A program made the translations under genes and the position numbers. The notes beneath the pieces are model-generated. The model searched no databases. It was not told the origin of the DNA and worked only from the letters and a program-made list of their open reading frames with translations. Shown piece by piece: positions 1 through 9,983 of a stretch of DNA of 64,000 nt. The stretch lies in the NCBI GenBank assembly GCA_035715725.1, contig DASTKT010000007.1, positions 7,593-71,592 on the forward strand. The letters are read 5' to 3'. The DNA is from JADGGV01 sp035715725 (GTDB taxonomy: Bacteria > Gemmatimonadota > Gemmatimonadetes > Longimicrobiales > RSA9). The number at the start of each line of letters is the position of its first letter. The stretch's first letter is position 1.

Positions 1-1071
1 TTCGGCGCCGAGCGCCGCGTGCGGGCGCCGCGCGTGTACGAGCACCTCACCCGCCGCCGCGTGCTCGTGATGGAGTGGGTCGACGGCGACAAGGTGAACC
101 GCCTCGCGGACCGCTTCGCGTCCGGCGAGCTGTCGTTCGCACGGCTCATGCAGACGCTGACGGAGGTCTACCTCCGGATGCTGCTGGTCGAGGGCTTCCT
201 GCACGCCGACCCGCACCCCGGCAACATCCTGGTGGAGGCCGACGGCACCATCGTCTTCCTGGACTGGGGGATGGTCGTGCAGTTCGGCCGCTCCACCCGC
301 GACTCGATCCTCCGGCTGGCCATGGCGGCGGCGCGCGAGGACATCGACGCGATGATCAACGGGATGTACGAGCTCGGCATGATCGACCCGGGGATCTCGC
401 GCGCGGAGATCCGGGACGCGGCGACGGAGATCCTGGGGATCGTCGACCGCGCCCGCGAGCTCGGACAGCGCCGCGTGCAGGAGATGCTCTACGAGATCAT
501 GGACACGTTCTACACGTGGCCGCTGATCCTGCCGCGCGAGCTCGTCTACTTCTTCCGCGCCGCCGCGCTGCTCGAGGGGATCGGCTTCCTCTACGACCCG
601 TCCTTCAACGGGCTGGACGTGGCGAAGCCCGTCATCGCCCGGATGCGCGGCGAGATCCTCGCCGCCGTCGCGCACGAGCCGCGGGAGATCGCGCGCGGGA
701 TCATGGACGAGGCGCGGGCCGGCATCGCCGCGGTCCGCGAGATCGTGCGCCGCGCCGAGCGCGAGGAGTTCCGCGTCCGCATCCACCCGCGCGACGTCGT
801 GCACCTGGAGCGCTTCTTCCTGCTCCAGGTCCGCCGGATCCTGCTCAGCCTGTTCGCCGTGAGCGTCGGGGTGATCACCGCGATCACGTTCGTGGAGCTC
901 CGCAACGCGTGGGTCCTGCTGGCCGGGCTGGCGGTGGCCCTCCTCATGTTCCTGATCGTCCTGGTCATCCCCAGCCACCTGCTGGAGAACCCGCTGCGCC
1001 ACGCGCGGGGGCTGCGGCCGCCGGGAGAGGCGGCGGAGCGCGCGCCGCGCCGCCCCGGGCCGCGCGTTTGA
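1..1071 (+). CDS. ABC1/AarF (UbiB-type) atypical kinase, 5' partial
   Basis: The reading frame is open from the first base, so the N-terminus lies outside the window; about 356 residues remain. The visible part has the ABC1-family core: an MEWVDG segment, the HADPHPGNILV catalytic-loop motif and LDWGM, which replaces the usual DFG. Two hydrophobic stretches near the C-terminus (around ILLSLFAVSVGVI and VLLAGLAVALLMFLIVLVI) fit the paired membrane helices of UbiB/AarF/ADCK proteins. Characterised members support ubiquinone or other isoprenoid-lipid metabolism as ATP-binding membrane proteins. The substrate here is unknown. The tail is Arg/Pro-rich. It reads toward the MeaB-like gene with a 32-base gap, and a functional link is not evident. 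Confidence 0.9.
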   Translation, partial: FGAERRVRAPRVYEHLTRRRVLVMEWVDGDKVNRLADRFASGELSFARLMQTLTEVYLRMLLVEGFLHADPHPGNILVEADGTIVFLDWGMVVQFGRSTRDSILRLAMAAAREDIDAMINGMYELGMIDPGISRAEIRDAATEILGIVDRARELGQRRVQEMLYEIMDTFYTWPLILPRELVYFFRAAALLEGIGFLYDPSFNGLDVAKPVIARMRGEILAAVAHEPREIARGIMDEARAGIAAVREIVRRAEREEFRVRIHPRDVVHLERFFLLQVRRILLSLFAVSVGVITAITFVELRNAWVLLAGLAVALLMFLIVLVIPSHLLENPLRHARGLRPPGEAAERAPRRPGPRV

Positions 1072-1103
1072 CACGCGCTCCGGCCGCCCGTCAATTTCCG
1101 GCC

Positions 1104-2198
1104 ATGGAACCGCGTGATCCCGCCGGCCGTTCGGCGGACGAGGCGCGCCTGGCCGCGCTGCTGGACGGCTTCCGCGCCGGCCGCCGGCCGGCGCTGGCCC
1201 GCGTGATCTCTCTCGTCGAGGACGAGCGCCCCGGCTTCGAGACGGTGCTGGACGAGCTGCACGCGGCGACGGGCCATGCCCACCGCATCGGCATCACCGG
1301 ACCGCCCGGGGCGGGGAAGTCGACCCTGACGGCCGCGCTGGTCCAGCGCTTCCGGGACGCCGGCGAGCGCGTCGGCGTGGTCGCGGTCGATCCGACGTCG
1401 CCGTTTACGGGCGGCGCGCTGCTCGGCGACCGGATCCGCATGCACGAGGTCGGGCTGGACGAGGGCGTCTTCATCCGCTCCATGGCGAGCCGCGGCTCGC
1501 TGGGCGGGCTCGCGGTCTCGACGAAGGAGGTCGCCGACGTCATGGACGCCTTCGGCTTCGATCGCATCATCATCGAGACGGTCGGCGTCGGGCAGTCGGA
1601 GCTGGAGATCGCCGCGGCGGCGGACACGACGGTCGTGGTCCTCGTCCCGGAATCCGGGGACTCGATCCAGGCGATGAAGGCTGGCCTCATGGAGATCGCC
1701 GACCTGTTCGTCGTCAACAAGGCGGATCGTCCGGGTGCGCAGCGCCTGGCCCGCGACATCGAGATGATGCTGCACTTGAGGGCCGGCAACGTGCGCCCGA
1801 AGGCCGGCCGGCGCTGGGATGCCGGGCATCACGGCGTCGCCGGCGCGCTCGGGCGGGGGCGGCCGGTCGAGCCGGAGCCCGCCGCGACGTCGGCGCCCGC
1901 CGGATGGGAGATCCCGGTCCTCCAGACCGTCGCCTCGGAGGGGAAGGGGATCGACGAGCTGGCGGCCGCGCTGGACACGCACAAGGCGTGGCTGGAGACG
2001 TCGGGGACGCTCTCGCGCAAGCGGAGAGAGCGGCTGGCCGGGCGGGTGCGGGATGCGGTGCTGCGCGCGGCGGCGGCCGTCGTCTGGCGGGAGCGCGGCG
2101 GCGAGGCGATGCTGGAAGAAGCGTTGCCGGAGCTGGAGTCTGGGGCGGTCAGCCCGTACCAGGTGGCGGCGCGAATCGTGCGCGCCGCGCTGGGGTAG
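1104..2198 (+). CDS. meaB: MeaB/ArgK family GTPase, chaperone for B12-dependent acyl-CoA mutase
   Basis: A 364-residue P-loop GTPase of the MeaB/ArgK (LAO/AO ATPase) family. Visible motifs are Walker A GPPGAGKST (about residues 67-75), the DPTSPFTGGALLGDR switch region, ETVGVGQSE and the NKAD guanine-specificity motif. MeaB proteins gate cofactor loading and protect adenosylcobalamin mutases. The gene sits 44 bases upstream of the mutase large subunit, which fits that role directly. A low-complexity Arg/Gly/Pro/Ala insert follows the NKAD motif, making it somewhat longer than typical members (about 330 residues). The ATG at 1104 starts the conserved N-terminal helix; upstream in-frame sequence overlaps the previous gene and is not protein-like. 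Confidence 0.92.
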   Translation: MEPRDPAGRSADEARLAALLDGFRAGRRPALARVISLVEDERPGFETVLDELHAATGHAHRIGITGPPGAGKSTLTAALVQRFRDAGERVGVVAVDPTSPFTGGALLGDRIRMHEVGLDEGVFIRSMASRGSLGGLAVSTKEVADVMDAFGFDRIIIETVGVGQSELEIAAAADTTVVVLVPESGDSIQAMKAGLMEIADLFVVNKADRPGAQRLARDIEMMLHLRAGNVRPKAGRRWDAGHHGVAGALGRGRPVEPEPAATSAPAGWEIPVLQTVASEGKGIDELAAALDTHKAWLETSGTLSRKRRERLAGRVRDAVLRAAAAVVWRERGGEAMLEEALPELESGAVSPYQVAARIVRAALG

Positions 2199-2242
2199 AC
2201 CGGGGAAGCGGGGTCGTTCCATTCCGACACGGATGGTGGTGC

Positions 2243-3958
<1,716 letters not shown>

Positions 3959-4009
3959 CCGGTGTCCGGGGCGCCGGCTGGCCTACACCGTGCACACTCT
4001 CGCGCCGCC

Positions 4010-5356
4010 ATGCAGACGCACGCGACGATCTCCATCGGCGAGGCCTTCATCCGGCTCGCGATCGTGATGCTGCTCGTGGCGGCGAACGGGTTCTTCGTCA
4101 CGGCGGAGTTCGCGCTCGTGGGCGCGCGCCGGACGCGCATCGAGGAGCTCGCGCGCAAGGGGAACCGCGGCGCGCGCCTCGTGCAGCAGGAGTTCTCCGA
4201 CCTGAACCTGTACCTCTCCGCCACGCAGCTCGGCATCACGCTCGCTTCGCTGGGCCTCGGCTGGGTGGCCGAGAGCACCGTCGCGATCCTCCTGATCCAG
4301 TGGTTCGACGCCTTCGCGGCGCCGTGGAACCTGATCGCCACGCACACGGTTTCCGGCGTGCTCGCGTTCGCGTTCATCACGTTCATGCACATCGTGCTGG
4401 GCGAGCAGGCGCCGAAGGTGCTGGCGTTGACCATGCCCGAGCGGGCGGCGCTCTGGACGGCGGGCCCGCTGTTCGTGTTCGCGCGGGTCTTCGCACCCTT
4501 CATCTGGGCGCTGAACGCCGCTTCGAACCTCACGCTCCGCTCCGTCGGGCTGAAGGCCGCGGCCGAGGCCGAGCGGGTGCACCGGCCGGAAGAGATCGAG
4601 ATGCTCGTCACGCAGAGCTACGAGCACGGTCTCCTTGCCGAGGAGCCGGTGGAGATGATCCGTGGCGTGTTCGACCTGTCGGAGACGATCGCGGCGGAGG
4701 TGATGACGCCGCGCACCGACGTCGTCGCCGTGCCGGACACGGCCACGCTCGACCAGGTCGCCGACGTGGTGGTGGAGCAAGGCCACTCGCGCGTCCCGGT
4801 CTACCACGAGAACATCGACCACATCGTGGGCGTCGTCCTGGCGCGCGACGTCTGGCGCGCGCAGCGCGACGGCAAGCCGCCGCTGGAGGAGCTGGTCCGG
4901 CCGGTGCCGTTCGTGCCCGAGACGAAGTCGGTCGAGGACCTGCTGCGGGAGATGCAGGCGCAGCGGATCCACATGGCGGTCGTGGTGGACGAGTTCGGCG
5001 GCACGGCCGGCGTCGTGACGCTCGAGGACCTGGTGGAGGAGATCGTCGGCGAGATCACGGACGAGGACGAGGCCGGCCGGCCGCCGATCGAGGAGCTCCC
5101 CTCGGGGGATCTTCTCGTCGACGGCGGCGTACCGGTCTGGGAGCTGAACGAGGGGTTCGACCTGCACATCCCGGAGGGCGACTACACCACCGTGGCCGGC
5201 TACATCCTGGACCAGCTCGGCCGCATCGCGGAGAAAGACGACGTCGTGACGTTCCCGGGCGGCCGCATGTCCGTCGTCGACATGGCCGGCCGGCGCATCG
5301 AGCGGGTCCTCATCTCGCGGACCGCCAAACGGCCGCCGGAAGCGGAGGCGGATTGA
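4010..5356 (+). CDS. CNNM/CorC (HlyC/CorC) family membrane protein with CBS pair
   Basis: A 448-residue protein of the hemolysin-C/CorC/CNNM family, thought to act in divalent cation (Mg/Co) efflux or homeostasis at the inner membrane. The order is: N-terminal DUF21/CNNM membrane domain with three to four hydrophobic helices (residues about 10-150); the conserved VMTPRTDVV linker opening the CBS pair; a second CBS domain with HMAVVVDEFGGTAGVVTLEDLVEEIVGEI; and a C-terminal transporter-associated (CorC_HlyC) domain. The ATG at 4010 is preferred because the frame upstream of it (from 3962) is not hydrophobic or family-like. It lies between the two mutase subunit genes, and no functional link is obvious. 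Confidence 0.92.
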   Translation: MQTHATISIGEAFIRLAIVMLLVAANGFFVTAEFALVGARRTRIEELARKGNRGARLVQQEFSDLNLYLSATQLGITLASLGLGWVAESTVAILLIQWFDAFAAPWNLIATHTVSGVLAFAFITFMHIVLGEQAPKVLALTMPERAALWTAGPLFVFARVFAPFIWALNAASNLTLRSVGLKAAAEAERVHRPEEIEMLVTQSYEHGLLAEEPVEMIRGVFDLSETIAAEVMTPRTDVVAVPDTATLDQVADVVVEQGHSRVPVYHENIDHIVGVVLARDVWRAQRDGKPPLEELVRPVPFVPETKSVEDLLREMQAQRIHMAVVVDEFGGTAGVVTLEDLVEEIVGEITDEDEAGRPPIEELPSGDLLVDGGVPVWELNEGFDLHIPEGDYTTVAGYILDQLGRIAEKDDVVTFPGGRMSVVDMAGRRIERVLISRTAKRPPEAEAD

Positions 5357-6114
5357 GCGGCCCATCCGGCGCGCCCTGGTGGCGCGGCTACTTCGACGAC
5401 GACTACTTCCGCCTGCACGATCCGCTGTTCCCGGAAGAGGAAAGCCGCGCCGAGGTGGCGGCGATGCGCGAGATGCTCGGCCTCCCCGAGGGCGCGCGCA
5501 TCCTGGACGCCCCCTCGGGCTGGGGGCGGCATACGATCCTCCTGGAGGAGGCGGGGCACCGCGCCTTCGGCGCCGACCTCTCCCCGGAGCTGCTGGCCCG
5601 CGGGAAGGCCGCCGCGGCCGAGCGCTCCGGCGTCTACCGCGCCGCGGCGGCCGACATCCGCGCCCTCCCGTTCCGCGACGGCGCGTTCGACGCGGTCGTG
5701 AACGTCTTCACCTCCCTTGGCCTCTTCCTCTCCGACGACGAGGACGTGCGCGCGCTGGGGGAGGCGCTCCGGGTGCTCCGGCCGGGTGGCCGGCTGCTGC
5801 TCGAGAGCATGCATCGGGACGACGTCGTCGCACAGTACGCCGAGCGGGACGCCTGGGTGCTCCCCGACGGCACGGAGGTGCGCGCACGCCGCCGCTTCGA
5901 CCCGGTCACGGGGATCAGCCACGAGCGCATGCGCTGGCGCCGGGGCGACGAGCGCGGCGAGAAGCGGCATGCGCTGCGGCTGCGCACCGCCACGGAGATC
6001 GACGGTCTGCTGCGGCGGGCCGGCTTCACCCCCGTCGCGTACTGCGGCGATTGGGACGGCTCCCGGCTCGAACGGGATTCGCCGCGCGTCATCGTCGTGG
6101 CGGCCCGGCCGTAG
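5353..6114 (+). CDS. class I SAM-dependent methyltransferase
   Basis: A 253-residue Rossmann-fold methyltransferase. Motif I is ILDAPSGWGRHTI, in place of the usual DxGxGxG. It is followed by FGADLSPELL (acidic residue binding the SAM ribose), ALPFRDGAFDAVVNVFTSLGLF (motif IV) and RVLRPGGRLLLE (post-I). The start is most likely the TTG at 5353: TTGA overlaps the stop of the CorC-like gene, implying translational coupling, and it lets the protein begin a few residues before the conserved WWRGYFDDDYF segment. The substrate is unknown; the fold alone does not separate small-molecule from protein or RNA targets. Confidence 0.85.
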   Translation: MSGPSGAPWWRGYFDDDYFRLHDPLFPEEESRAEVAAMREMLGLPEGARILDAPSGWGRHTILLEEAGHRAFGADLSPELLARGKAAAAERSGVYRAAAADIRALPFRDGAFDAVVNVFTSLGLFLSDDEDVRALGEALRVLRPGGRLLLESMHRDDVVAQYAERDAWVLPDGTEVRARRRFDPVTGISHERMRWRRGDERGEKRHALRLRTATEIDGLLRRAGFTPVAYCGDWDGSRLERDSPRVIVVAARP

Positions 6115-6135
6115 CGCGACTTTTGCTTGCAGCGC

Positions 6136-6159
6136 CAGGGAGTTACGGGTAACTTCCTG
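6136..6159. repeat. 11-bp inverted repeat upstream of the mutase B12 subunit gene
   Basis: The arms CAGGGAGTTAC and GTAACTTCCTG flank a 2-base centre, with one G/T mismatch. No T-run follows on either strand, and the centre is too short for an ordinary RNA loop. This fits an operator for a dimeric regulator better than an intrinsic terminator. It lies in the 103-base gap between the methyltransferase stop and the B12-subunit start. Confidence 0.5.
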
Positions 6160-6217
6160 CGCTCCGCGGGGCCGTCGTCGGCCCGCCCCGCTCGTGCTTT
6201 CATTCGCACGGACTGCC

Positions 6218-6637
6218 ATGGACGAACGCAAGATACGCGTGCTGGTCGGCAAGCCCGGCCTGGACGGCCACGACCGCGGCGCCAAGGTCATCGCCAGCGC
6301 GTTCCGCGACGCCGGCTTCGAGGTCATCTACACCGGGCTGCACCAGACCCCGGAGTCGATCGCGAACGCCGCGGTTCAGGAGGACGTCGACGTCGTCGCC
6401 CTCTCGATCCTGTCCGGGGCGCACATGACGCTGTTCCCGCGGGTGCTCGAGCTCCTCGCCGCGGAGGGCGCGGACGACGTGCTGGTCATCGGCGGTGGCA
6501 TCATCCCCGAGGAGGACGTGAAGGCGCTGGAGTCGAAGGGGGTCGTGAAGCTCTTCGGGCCGGGCACGCCGACGGCGGAGCCCGTGGAGTTCATCCGGGG
6601 ATGGGTCGCCGCGCATGGGCGTCACCGCGAAGCCTGA
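6218..6637 (+). CDS. B12-binding small subunit of acyl-CoA mutase (IcmB/MCM C-terminal type)
   Basis: A 139-residue stand-alone cobalamin-binding domain. It contains the base-off/His-on signature DxHxxG (LDGHDRG, His18 supplying the lower axial ligand), the SILSGAHM segment and GGGIIPEED, both typical of the mutase B12 fold. It should pair with the large subunit encoded at 2243. The start is the ATG at 6218. Its 3' end overlaps the carboxylase gene by 23 bases, so mutase subunit and carboxylase are probably co-transcribed. A length near 140 residues matches IcmB and archaeal-type split mutases. Confidence 0.93.
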   Translation: MDERKIRVLVGKPGLDGHDRGAKVIASAFRDAGFEVIYTGLHQTPESIANAAVQEDVDVVALSILSGAHMTLFPRVLELLAAEGADDVLVIGGGIIPEEDVKALESKGVVKLFGPGTPTAEPVEFIRGWVAAHGRHREA

Positions 6638-8270
6638 GCGGGCGCAGGACGCGCCCCGCCTGCGCCGCCAGGTCGAGGAGCTGGAGGCGCTGCGGGCCGT
6701 GCTGCGCGCCGGCGGCGGCCCGGACAAGATCGAGCGCCAGCACCGGCAGGGGAAGCTCACGGCCCGCGAGCGCATCGCACTCCTGCTGGACCCCAAGACG
6801 AAGCTGCTGGAGATCGGCCTCCTCGTCGCCCACGACCAGTACGATGGCCAGGCGCCGGGCGCCGGCGTGGTCACGGGCGTCGGCGTGGTGCACGGGCGGC
6901 CGATCGTCGTCGTCGCCAACGACGCGACGGTGAAGGCGGGTTCCTGGTGGCCGGAGACGATCAAGAAGATGCTGCGGGCGCAGGAGATCGCCATGCGCTC
7001 CCGCGTCCCGATCGTCTACCTCGTGGACTCTGCCGGCGTGAACCTCCCCTACCAGGGCGGCGTCTTCCCGGGGCAGTACGGCGCGGCGCGGCTCTTCTAC
7101 TACAATTCGATCATGCGGCGCTACCTGAAGGTGCCGCAGATCGCCGCCGTGATGGGGCCGTGCATCGCCGGCGGCGCGTACCTGCCGGCGCTCTCGGACG
7201 TCATCCTCATGGTCGAGGGGACGAGCTTCATGGGGCTCGGCGGGCCGAACCTCGTCAAGGGCGCCACCGGCCAGACGGTCGGTTCCGAGGAGCTCGGCGG
7301 GGCGCGCGTCCACAACGCCGTGAGCGGCGTGGCCCATTACCGGCTGCCGGACGACCGCGCCACCGTCGCCCGCATCCGGGAGATCATCGGCGAGCTGCCC
7401 TACACCCCGCCCGCGGGCCGCATCGACCGGCCGAAGCCGCCGGAGCGCGATCCCGCCGAGGCGTACCGCATCACGCCGCCGGACCACCGGCAACCCTACG
7501 ACATGCGGGCGCTGCTCTCGACGATCCTCGACGACGGCCGGCTGGACGAGTTCCAGGCGGACTACGCGCCCGAGGTGATCTGCGGTACCGGCCGGATCGA
7601 CGGCGTGGCGATCGCCCTGATCGCCAACTCGCGAGGCGCGTTCCGGGCGGACGGCGGGCCGCCGCGCTTCGGCGGGATCTTCTATACGGAGAGCGCGGAG
7701 AAAGTCGCGTTCTTCATCGAGACCGCGAACCGCCACGGCACGCCGCTGCTGTTCGTGCAGGACGTGAGCGGCTTCATGGTGGGCCCGGACGCCGAGCAGT
7801 CCGGCATCATCCGCGCCGGCGCCCATTTCGTCGAGGCGATGGCGACGGCCGTGGTGCCGAAGGTCGTGCTCACGCTGAACCACGCCTCCGGCGCCGGCTA
7901 CTACGCGATGGCGGGGCAGGGCTTCGACCCGGACTTCATCTTCTCCTGGCCGAGCGGGCGGATGGGCGTCATGGAGGGCGAGAGCGCGGTCATGGCGCTC
8001 TTCGGCCCGCAGCTCGAGGAGCTGAAGAAGGCCGGCAAGGCGCCCGACCCGGAGCTGCAGGCGCGGATCGACGCGGTGCGCGCCGACTACGACGCGCAGC
8101 TCGACGCCCGCTTCGCGGCCGCCCGCGGCTTCGTCGACGCCGTGATCACGCCGGAGGAGACCCGCTGGGCGCTCGGTCTCGCGCTGCGCACCGCGCTGCA
8201 CCACGGGGGTCCGCACCTGGGCCCGTTCGGCGGGCTTCCGCCGGGCCTCGGCTTCGCCGGCGGCGCATGA
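6615..8270 (+). CDS. acyl-CoA carboxylase beta (carboxyltransferase) subunit, methylcrotonyl/geranyl-CoA carboxylase type
   Basis: A 551-residue biotin-dependent carboxyltransferase with both crotonase-like halves. Segments such as YLVDSAGVNLPYQ, GPCIAGGAYLPALSD and the GGPNLVKGATGQ...GSEELGGARVH block resemble methylcrotonyl-CoA and geranyl-CoA carboxylase beta subunits (LiuB/AtuC) more than propionyl-CoA carboxylase, which usually has GGARIQEG and a different central block. It transfers carboxylate from biotin to an acyl-CoA. No biotin carboxylase/BCCP alpha subunit is encoded in the window, so its partner must be elsewhere. The nearby AtuA and methylglutaconyl-CoA-hydratase-like genes support a leucine/isovalerate or terpenoid role. 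The ATG at 6615 overlaps the upstream gene. Confidence 0.9.
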   Translation: MGVTAKPERAQDAPRLRRQVEELEALRAVLRAGGGPDKIERQHRQGKLTARERIALLLDPKTKLLEIGLLVAHDQYDGQAPGAGVVTGVGVVHGRPIVVVANDATVKAGSWWPETIKKMLRAQEIAMRSRVPIVYLVDSAGVNLPYQGGVFPGQYGAARLFYYNSIMRRYLKVPQIAAVMGPCIAGGAYLPALSDVILMVEGTSFMGLGGPNLVKGATGQTVGSEELGGARVHNAVSGVAHYRLPDDRATVARIREIIGELPYTPPAGRIDRPKPPERDPAEAYRITPPDHRQPYDMRALLSTILDDGRLDEFQADYAPEVICGTGRIDGVAIALIANSRGAFRADGGPPRFGGIFYTESAEKVAFFIETANRHGTPLLFVQDVSGFMVGPDAEQSGIIRAGAHFVEAMATAVVPKVVLTLNHASGAGYYAMAGQGFDPDFIFSWPSGRMGVMEGESAVMALFGPQLEELKKAGKAPDPELQARIDAVRADYDAQLDARFAAARGFVDAVITPEETRWALGLALRTALHHGGPHLGPFGGLPPGLGFAGGA

Positions 8271-8445
8271 CCTCGCTCGGACGGCACCGCCCGCCGATTC
8301 GCGCCGTCCGCCCCGTCCGTCCGGCCTCCGTACCGCCCGCGCCTCGCCCGAGCTTCGTTCCCACCGCCGACCGCGAGCCCTCGACACCGCGCCGCCGACG
8401 CGCGAGACTACGATGACGCACCGAATGAGAACCGCTGGAGGACCC

Positions 8446-9060
8446 ATGCGCATGGAAGACGAGGAAACCCCGCCCGAGAAGCCGCAGCCGCAGAACCTGC
8501 CGTCGCTCGTGACCGACACGGTCAAGGACCGGCTCTTCAAGGCGCGCACACTGGTGATTGCCGGGGAGGTGAACCAGCAGCTCGCCGCCCACGTCATCGC
8601 CCAGCTCCTGGCCATGTCGGCCGATTCGGACGAGCCGATCACGATCTACATCAACTCGCAGGGCGGGCACGTGGAGTCGGGGGACACGATCCACGACATG
8701 ATCCGCTACATCAAGCCGCGCGTGAAGATGGTGGGCACCGGCTGGGTGGCCAGCGCGGGGGCGCTCATCTACGTGGCCGTGCCGCGCGAGGACCGCTTCG
8801 CGCTGCCGAACACGCGCTTCCTGCTGCACCAGCCGGCCGGCGGCGCCGGCGGCAGCGCCGCCGACATCGCCATCGAGGCGCGCGAGATCCTGAAGATGCG
8901 CGAGCGCATCAACCGGATCTTCGCCCGCCAGACGGGCCAGCCGGTCGAGCGCATCGAGGACGACACCCGCCGCAACTTCTGGCTGGATGCCCCGTCGGCG
9001 ATCGAGTACGGCCTCGTCGGCAGGATCGTCGAGAACGCCGAGGAGGTCGAGGCGGCGTAG
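8446..9060 (+). CDS. clpP: ClpP-family serine protease (Clp proteolytic subunit)
   Basis: About 204 residues of a ClpP fold. The triad can be read from the sequence: the nucleophile Ser in WVASAGAL (ClpP usually has AASMGA), His in LLHQPAGG, and Asp in the IEDDTRRNFW segment matching ERDTERDRF. The typical YINSQGGHVESGDTIHDMIRYIK also appears. No clpX or clpA neighbour is present; ClpP works as a double heptamer with such an ATPase. The start is uncertain. GGAGG at 8437-8441 lies 4 bases from the ATG at 8446 and 10 bases from an ATG at 8452, while ATGs at 8413 and 8425 would add a non-conserved leader. The acidic, Pro-rich N-terminus is not conserved. Confidence 0.88.
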   Translation: MRMEDEETPPEKPQPQNLPSLVTDTVKDRLFKARTLVIAGEVNQQLAAHVIAQLLAMSADSDEPITIYINSQGGHVESGDTIHDMIRYIKPRVKMVGTGWVASAGALIYVAVPREDRFALPNTRFLLHQPAGGAGGSAADIAIEAREILKMRERINRIFARQTGQPVERIEDDTRRNFWLDAPSAIEYGLVGRIVENAEEVEAA

Positions 9061-9106
9061 CGCCGGTCCGGAACGCCGTCTTCCCGGCGGCGGTACGATG
9101 GGTGTC

Positions 9107-9138
9107 GGCGTGGCGCGCGCCCCGGCGCGCGCCACGCC
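9107..9138. repeat. perfect 14-bp hairpin with CCCG loop between clpP and the CDP-alcohol transferase gene
   Basis: The arm GGCGTGGCGCGCGC at 9107-9120 pairs perfectly with 9125-9138 around a 4-base loop. It lies 46 bases after the clpP stop. No T-run follows, so it is either a transcript-end stabilising hairpin near a Rho-dependent end or a processing site rather than a standard intrinsic terminator. Confidence 0.6.
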
Positions 9139-9171
9139 CGCACCTCGGACCCCGACGCCGGAGCGCGCGCG

Positions 9172-9846
9172 ATGTCCAGCAGCGCCACACGCGAGATGAC
9201 GTCCATCCTGGCCGGCTCGGAGCGCCGTCTGCTCCGGGCCGTCGCCGCGAGGTTGCCGTACCACATCCTCTCCGACCACCTCACGATCGTCGGCGTCCTC
9301 GGCGCGGTCGGCGCCGGCGCCGCGTACGCGCTTTCCTCGCTCCACCCGGCCTGGCTCTGGGTCGCCAGCGCCATGCTCGCCGTCAACTGGTTCGGTGACT
9401 CGCTCGACGGCACGCTGGCCCGGGTGCGGAAGGCCGAACGCCCGCGCTACGGCTACTACCTCGACCACGCCGTCGACGCGCTCGACACCGCCGTGATCGG
9501 CATCGGCATCGGCCTGTCCCCCTACGTCAGCCTCGAGCTGGCGCTCGTCCTGGTCGTCCTCTACCTGATGCTCTCCATCAACGTCTACCTGGAGACCAGC
9601 GTCTTCGGCGTCTTCAAGATGGCGTACGGCATCGTCGGGCCGACGGAGGTGCGCATCCTGCTCGTCCTCGGCAACGCCGTGCTCTTCTTCGCGCCCCTGC
9701 TCTGGGGCGCGCTGCACGCGACGGTGGCGCTGTTCGCGAACGCGGCGGTGGCGCTCCTGGCCGCGGGGATGTTCACCCTCTTCGCGGTCCGATTCGGCTC
9801 GAACCTCCACCGGCTCGGCCGCATGGAGCCGGTGCGGCGGCGCTGA
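9172..9846 (+). CDS. CDP-alcohol phosphatidyltransferase family membrane protein
   Basis: A 224-residue integral membrane enzyme. It carries the full CDP-alcohol phosphotransferase signature, D-x2-DG-x2-AR-x9-G-x3-D-x3-D, read as DSLDGTLAR...GYYLDHAVD, which binds the metal and CDP-lipid. Five to six hydrophobic helices follow. Family members transfer a phosphatidyl or similar group from a CDP-alcohol to another alcohol (phosphatidylglycerol-P, PI or PS synthases). The acceptor cannot be told from sequence. The short charged N-terminus and ATG at 9172 are consistent with other members. Confidence 0.88.
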   Translation: MSSSATREMTSILAGSERRLLRAVAARLPYHILSDHLTIVGVLGAVGAGAAYALSSLHPAWLWVASAMLAVNWFGDSLDGTLARVRKAERPRYGYYLDHAVDALDTAVIGIGIGLSPYVSLELALVLVVLYLMLSINVYLETSVFGVFKMAYGIVGPTEVRILLVLGNAVLFFAPLLWGALHATVALFANAAVALLAAGMFTLFAVRFGSNLHRLGRMEPVRRR

Positions 9847-9918
9847 GCCGGCCGGCGCGCCGGTGCGCGACTCCGGCCCGGTACCGTGGGCCGAGGCCCG
9901 GTGGCCGGCGCCGCGGCT

Positions 9919-9947
9919 TTGATCTTGGTCCGGAGCCCCCGTATCTT
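9919..9947 (+). promoter_or_regulatory. probable sigma70-type promoter of the atuA operon
   Basis: TTGATC at 9919-9924 and TATCTT at 9942-9947 are separated by 17 bases. The predicted start near 9954 leaves a leader of about 30 bases before the ATG at 9984, including GAGGGAGAG as ribosome-binding site. Read by eye only. Confidence 0.5.
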
Positions 9948-9983
9948 CCCCGGCGTCCGCAACCGAGGGAGAGCCGAGCGCCG

